Below, in pieces: positions 60,480 through 64,000 of a stretch of 64,000 bases of DNA (the stretch's first letter is position 1; each line of letters opens with the position of its first letter). The notes below the pieces were generated by a model. The model was not told where the DNA came from, searched no databases, and saw only the letters and a program-made list of their open reading frames with translations. The stretch spans positions 868,001 through 932,000 of the forward strand of contig NZ_CP022098.1 in assembly GCF_002305875.1 (NCBI RefSeq), in the 5' to 3' direction. This stretch comes from Cystobacter fuscus. Its GTDB lineage: Bacteria > Myxococcota > Myxococcia > Myxococcales > Myxococcaceae. The translations under genes were made by a program, and so were the position numbers.

Positions 60480-61507
60480 GGCGGCGTCACCTGGACGGAC
60501 GGGAAGGGGGCGGGAAGGCTACCGGGGGCGGGGCCGCTCGCGGGCCGCACGGGGGCGTTCAGGTCCACGTGCACCCGCGCGAGCGCGGCGGCGTCCACCG
60601 TGAGGGCCGCGCGGTGCTCGAGCTCGGAGCTCCACTCCGTCCAGGCGCGGGCGCGCTGCTCCTGGGTGAGCCGGCCGGACAGGGCGACGCGCACGTCCTC
60701 GAGCGTCTGGTTCAACGCCGGCTGGTGGCCGGTGAGCTGGAGCACGTGCAGTCCGGAGTCCGTCTGGATCACGCCGCTGAGCGTCCCCGGGCCGGTGGGC
60801 ACGAGCAGGCGCGCCGCCTCGGCCACCTCGGGCCCGAAGTCCCGCGCGAGCTCCTCGAACGAGCGGTAGCGCAGGTCCCCATCCAGGGGCTGGGTGCGAG
60901 GCTCCTCGCTGTGCGCGCGCGCGAGCCGTCCGAAGGCGGCGAAGTCCGTGGGCGGCAGCGCGCGGGCCTCGGTGAGCAGCTTCCCGGCCGTCTCGCGCGC
61001 GTGGGCCACCCGGGCCGCGTCCGAGCGGGGGGCCGCGAGGAAGAGGTGGGAGAGCCGCACCTGCTCCGGGCGCACGTAGTCCTCGTGGTGGCGGGCGTAG
61101 GCCTCGGCGAGCTGGGCCTCGGACACGGGGGGGAGGGCGTCGTCGAGCCGCACGCGCATGAGCCGGGACACGAGCGCCCGCTTGGTGGCCGCCACCACCT
61201 CGGGGTCGTCCTGCAACCCGCGCGCGAGGGCCTCCTGGACGAGCAGCTCGTAGCGCGCGAGGCTCTCGACGTACTCGCGCTTGCGCTCCAGGGTCTGGTA
61301 GCGCTCGCGCTGCGCGGGGCTCATCTCCTCCAGGCGCTGGCGCAGCTCCTCGGCCGTCACCCGGTCTCCACTCCAGGAGACGACGGGCGTGCCTCCGGGC
61401 GCGCGGGTATGGCGCAGATCCACCCGGGCCTGGCCTGGAGCGGGACTCCGCTCGCAGCCCACGAGGGCCAGCACGGCGAGGGTGGAGAGGCGGAGGGCGG
61501 GGGACAT
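60476..61507 (-). CDS. Lipoprotein parvulin-type peptidyl-prolyl isomerase (divergent)
   Basis: 343 residues from ATG 61507 (a frame open further left covers the next gene's end and is discarded). Lipobox AVLALVGC. N-domain VVSWSGDRVTAEELRQRLEE, core VRLSHLFLAAPRSDAARV and LDGDLRYRSFEELARDFG, end VIQTDSGLHVLQLTG. The active-site region is less conserved than in the two downstream paralogues, so it may act mainly as a chaperone. First gene of the three-isomerase/pdxA operon. Confidence 0.85.
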   Translation of the reverse strand: MSPALRLSTLAVLALVGCERSPAPGQARVDLRHTRAPGGTPVVSWSGDRVTAEELRQRLEEMSPAQRERYQTLERKREYVESLARYELLVQEALARGLQDDPEVVAATKRALVSRLMRVRLDDALPPVSEAQLAEAYARHHEDYVRPEQVRLSHLFLAAPRSDAARVAHARETAGKLLTEARALPPTDFAAFGRLARAHSEEPRTQPLDGDLRYRSFEELARDFGPEVAEAARLLVPTGPGTLSGVIQTDSGLHVLQLTGHQPALNQTLEDVRVALSGRLTQEQRARAWTEWSSELEHRAALTVDAAALARVHVDLNAPVRPASGPAPGSLPAPFPSVQVTPP

Positions 61508-61598
61508 GGAGGGAGGGGTTCCGGGGTGGGTAGCACGCCCGGGAGGAGGGGACAACGGGGCGGCCCTTCCGGCCCGGTCACGGCCCTGTTCCAGCCCC

Positions 61599-62648
61599 TC
61601 AAACCCGGGTCGCGTGTGTCGACAGGAACGCTTCCACCAGCGGGAAGATTTCGTCCGGGGCCCGGCGTCCGAGCACCAGGTCCGCGTGCCCGTAGTCCTC
61701 GGCGAAGCCATGCCCCCGTCCGGCCACCACCAGCTTCACCGGGCCGCCCAGGTGCTCCTGGGCGCGCGCCACGGCGAGCGGCGGGGCGAGCAGATCCTTG
61801 CTTCCGGCGAGGAGCATCACCGGCAGCTTCGCCCCGGCCAGGGGCTTGCGGTAGCAGGTGCCGTCCGCCATGCAGAAGGAGTCGGTGGTGATCCACTGGG
61901 CGAACTGGCGCACCACCCCTCCGGAGATGTCCGAGGGCATGTTGGCCAGGCACCGGCGCACTACGTCCGGATCCATGTTGTCCGCCAACATCATGTAGCG
62001 GGTGAGGGGCCCCGGGGGCGCGCCGAACAGGGCGATGCCGGTGATGCGGCGCACGGGAATGGACTTGAGCCGCAGCAGCGGCTCGATGCGCTGGATGAAT
62101 TGCTTGAGACCCGGCTGCACCGCGAAGGTGAAGGGACTGCCGATCGCCACCGCGGCGCGCACCGGCACTTGCGGGTTTCGCGCCAGGTGACCGTAGAGCG
62201 TCAGTCCACCCTTGGAATGTCCCACCCAGAGAACTTCCTTGGCCCCGGTGGACAGCACGGTGCGCACCGCGCAGCGCACGTCGTGCTCGGCGAGATCATC
62301 GAAGGAGAACTCCCCGCAAGGGCCCGCCAGCCCCCGGCCGCGCAGCTCCATCACCCATGTTTCGAAGCCAGCCCGGGCCAGGTAGCGCGCCAGGCTGTAG
62401 CGCTCGTCGAAGTCCATGTGGAAGCGGTTGACGCCCAGTCCATGGCACAGGATGACGGGCTCGGCCCAGCGGCGCTCGCCCCGGGCGTGGTAGCGGCCCA
62501 GCGCCACCGCGGCCCCGTCGTCCGTGGGCACCCGGTACAGCTCGTCCGGCTTGAAGGGCAGCGTGAGCAACCCTTCCCCCTCGCGATTCACCGCTCGCGA
62601 GAAGAGGTCGGCCATCCGCGTCAGCCTGGGTCCGTTTCGGTTCGTCAC
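61599..62648 (-). CDS. Alpha/beta hydrolase (lipase/esterase-like)
   Basis: 349 residues from GTG 62648 (ATG 62615 is possible; neither has a good ribosome site). Oxyanion region ILCHGLGVNRFHMDF, nucleophile in WVGHSKGGLTLYGHL, and a conserved terminal His in AGRGHGFAEDYGHADLVLG. Resembles polyhydroxyalkanoate-type or lipase-like hydrolases annotated generically. Not obviously co-transcribed with the isomerase operon. Confidence 0.82.
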   Translation of the reverse strand: MTNRNGPRLTRMADLFSRAVNREGEGLLTLPFKPDELYRVPTDDGAAVALGRYHARGERRWAEPVILCHGLGVNRFHMDFDERYSLARYLARAGFETWVMELRGRGLAGPCGEFSFDDLAEHDVRCAVRTVLSTGAKEVLWVGHSKGGLTLYGHLARNPQVPVRAAVAIGSPFTFAVQPGLKQFIQRIEPLLRLKSIPVRRITGIALFGAPPGPLTRYMMLADNMDPDVVRRCLANMPSDISGGVVRQFAQWITTDSFCMADGTCYRKPLAGAKLPVMLLAGSKDLLAPPLAVARAQEHLGGPVKLVVAGRGHGFAEDYGHADLVLGRRAPDEIFPLVEAFLSTHATRV

Positions 62649-62759
62649 CTGGGAACTCTAACGCCCTTCCAGGGTGGGCTTCGTGGAAAATTACACAATC
62701 CCCCCAATCGGCAAGGAGGTTGCAGGGTGTCCTACCCACTCAAACCGGGAGGCGGGTAG

Positions 62760-63029
62760 ATGCGGCAAAAGCCGAGCTTTGCGGAAAAGTTATCCCCCAT
62801 GGAGGTCGCTCTGGAGCCCACGGATACCCTCTTGAGGGCCTTGGGGGTGATGGAGCGCCACGGTGTCCGGCTGCTGCCCGTGCTGGGAGAGGCGGGGCGG
62901 ATGGTGGGGCTGCTCAGTCGGGAGCACGTGATGTCGGCGTGGGAGGTGGATCCCCTCCTGCCCGTGTCGTTGGTGATGGCGGCGTGTGGGGCGCCTCGCC
63001 CGCTTGGACCCCGGCTGGTGCCCCGGTGA
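62760..63029 (+). CDS. Small single-CBS-domain protein
   Basis: 89 residues; GGGAGGCGGG upstream of ATG 62760. One CBS motif (LEPTDTLLRALGVMERHGVR then VGLLSREHVMSAWE). CBS domains normally pair to bind adenosyl ligands, so this would dimerise or be a remnant. Tail PRPLGPRLVPR is unusual. Confidence 0.65.
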   Translation: MRQKPSFAEKLSPMEVALEPTDTLLRALGVMERHGVRLLPVLGEAGRMVGLLSREHVMSAWEVDPLLPVSLVMAACGAPRPLGPRLVPR

Positions 63030-63077
63030 GTCACCGGGTGGGAAAAGTGGGCGGCCATGTGGGAAGGCGCGTGCGCT

Positions 63078-63365
63078 ATGCTCACCCGCGCCGTGTCCGG
63101 AGCCTGGGTCGTCTACATGGTGTGTTGTCGGGATGGGACGCTCTACACGGGGGCGACCAACCACCTGGAGCGCCGTCTGGCCACCCACAACCGGGGCCGA
63201 GGCGCCGCCTACACCCGGGCGCGCCTGCCGGTGACGCTGGTGTGGAGCGAGCCCGCGGTGGATCGGGGTTCCGCCCTGCGCCGGGAAGCGGCGCTCAAGC
63301 GGCTGTCTCGCGCCGCGAAGTTGCGCCTTGTTCACCAGGCGTCAAATGACTCCGGGTCCAATTAG
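63078..63365 (+). CDS. GIY-YIG domain protein (UPF0213/YhbQ-like)
   Basis: 95 residues from ATG 63078 (GGGAAGG about 10 bases upstream); ATG 63057 is an alternative adding seven residues. GIY-YIG nuclease core VVYMVCCRDGTLYTGATNHL then RRLATHN with Arg and the C-terminal EAALKRLSRAAK. The family includes excinuclease-type and homing-type nucleases; short YhbQ-like members act on DNA in repair or have unknown roles. Confidence 0.85.
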   Translation: MLTRAVSGAWVVYMVCCRDGTLYTGATNHLERRLATHNRGRGAAYTRARLPVTLVWSEPAVDRGSALRREAALKRLSRAAKLRLVHQASNDSGSN

Positions 63366-63440
63366 ACCTGATCCCTGGTCATGTGACCTTGCGCCCCGAC
63401 GCGCTCCTCTCCCGGGGAACTTGGGCGTCATGGGATGCAC

Positions 63441-64000
63441 ATGCGATCGGTGGACGAAGGGTTGACTCCGGGTGTGCTGGAGGCAGAGACCCGTGCTCGA
63501 GAGGCGCGGCTCGCGGACGAGCAGCGCCTGTTCTACGCGGCCTCCCTGACGTGGGTGCTGTTCTGGAGCGCCGACATGTTGTCGGTGCTCCGGCCGACCT
63601 GGGACACGCTGGCGCTGCGCTGCGTCTGGGCGGGACTGACGGTGCTGTCGGGCAGGTCGCTGCCCCGGGCGGGCCCGGTGCGGCGCTCGATGCTGCGGAT
63701 TCTCTCCGGGGTGATCCTGCCCAACGTGTTCTTCGGCCTGATCATCTACCGGCTGGGGGGCTTGAACAGCCCCATCTTCCACTGGCTGTGTCTGATGCCC
63801 GCGGTCTCCCTGCTGATGGGCAGGGGGCTGTGGCATGGGGCGGTGAGCACCCTGCTGATGCTGATGGTGGCGGGCTCGATGCTGTGGGCGGGGGGGGCGC
63901 CCAAGGAGCGCTTCCTGTCGTGGATACCGATGCTGATCGTGGAGTCGGTGGGCATCCAGCTCACCTTCTTCTACCAGCGGTTGTTGCTCGAGCGGGCGAA
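63441..64000 (+). CDS. Membrane protein, probably sensor kinase N-terminus (3' truncated by window)
   Basis: ATG 63441 opens a frame that stays open to the window end (at least 186 codons): a charged helix (ETRAREARLADEQRLFYAA) followed by about five hydrophobic spans (LTWVLFWSADMLSVL, ILSGVILPNVFFGLIIYRLG, LCLMPAVSLLMG, STLLMLMVAGSMLWAG, WIPMLIVESVGIQLTFFYQ). Such a multi-span N-terminus followed by a cytoplasmic helix is common in bacterial sensor histidine kinases, but the kinase core is outside the window. Confidence 0.7.
   Translation, partial: MRSVDEGLTPGVLEAETRAREARLADEQRLFYAASLTWVLFWSADMLSVLRPTWDTLALRCVWAGLTVLSGRSLPRAGPVRRSMLRILSGVILPNVFFGLIIYRLGGLNSPIFHWLCLMPAVSLLMGRGLWHGAVSTLLMLMVAGSMLWAGGAPKERFLSWIPMLIVESVGIQLTFFYQRLLLERA

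Overview
High-GC bacterial DNA with dense, mostly leaderless gene packing, many hybrid histidine kinases, secreted lipoproteins with NGLSL pentapeptide repeats and CGDGVC-type cysteine motifs, and a caspase / Ig-like lipoprotein / ECF sigma cluster. Together these point to a myxobacterium, probably suborder Cystobacterineae (Archangium/Cystobacter/Melittangium-like). The species is inferred from style, not from a marker gene; no rRNA or tRNA gene was seen. Layout: 1-2.7 kb, the end of a response regulator and a REC-PAS-GAF-HK-REC hybrid kinase; 2.7-3.4 kb, an orphan DNA methyltransferase; 3.9-5.1 kb, a cytochrome P450 homologue that has lost the haem cysteine; 5.3-10 kb, a uracil-catabolism (URC) operon: CoA-acylating semialdehyde dehydrogenase, URC1 (GTP cyclohydrolase II-like), URC4 (DUF1688) and uracil phosphoribosyltransferase; 10-16 kb, a fatty acid hydroxylase, a degenerate M55 peptidase fusion, an NGLSL-repeat lipoprotein, a canonical P450 and a secreted protein; 16-21 kb, an Ig-like lipoprotein, a small membrane protein and a caspase-like protease divergent from an ECF sigma / anti-sigma pair, then ureidoglycolate lyase.

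The outstanding region is 21.3-31.9 kb: three tandem copies of a ~3.52 kb two-gene cassette. Gene A is a ~720-residue lipoprotein and gene B a 448-residue protein; A and B overlap by ATGA. Across copies the A body and B tail are nearly identical, whereas the last ~90 residues of A and the first ~160 residues of B differ strongly. A variable tip on a lipoprotein facing a variable head on the next gene is the signature of a polymorphic toxin / cognate immunity system. It resembles the SitA/SitI lipoprotein toxins that myxobacteria hand over by outer-membrane exchange, although membership of a known Sit family could not be tested here.

32-42 kb holds a DCC-family protein and a tight run of a 1760-residue nine-HAMP hybrid kinase, a second REC-PAS kinase, a zinc-ribbon membrane protein and kynureninase, facing an HGGxW hydrolase that may be the matching formylkynurenine formamidase. 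42.8-54 kb: glucose-6-phosphate isomerase, a response regulator, a CotH lipoprotein, a lactoylglutathione lyase, a CapA-like protein, a Gly/Ser/Thr-rich secreted protein, an XRE regulator, a PNPOx-like protein, and a fused substrate-binding/permease transporter. 54-64 kb: a secreted metallo-beta-lactamase with FN3 and lamin-tail domains, an operon of three periplasmic/lipoprotein parvulin isomerases ending in pdxA, an alpha/beta hydrolase, a single-CBS protein, a GIY-YIG protein and the start of a membrane sensor. Two genes (pdxA and the transporter) appear to start at CTG.
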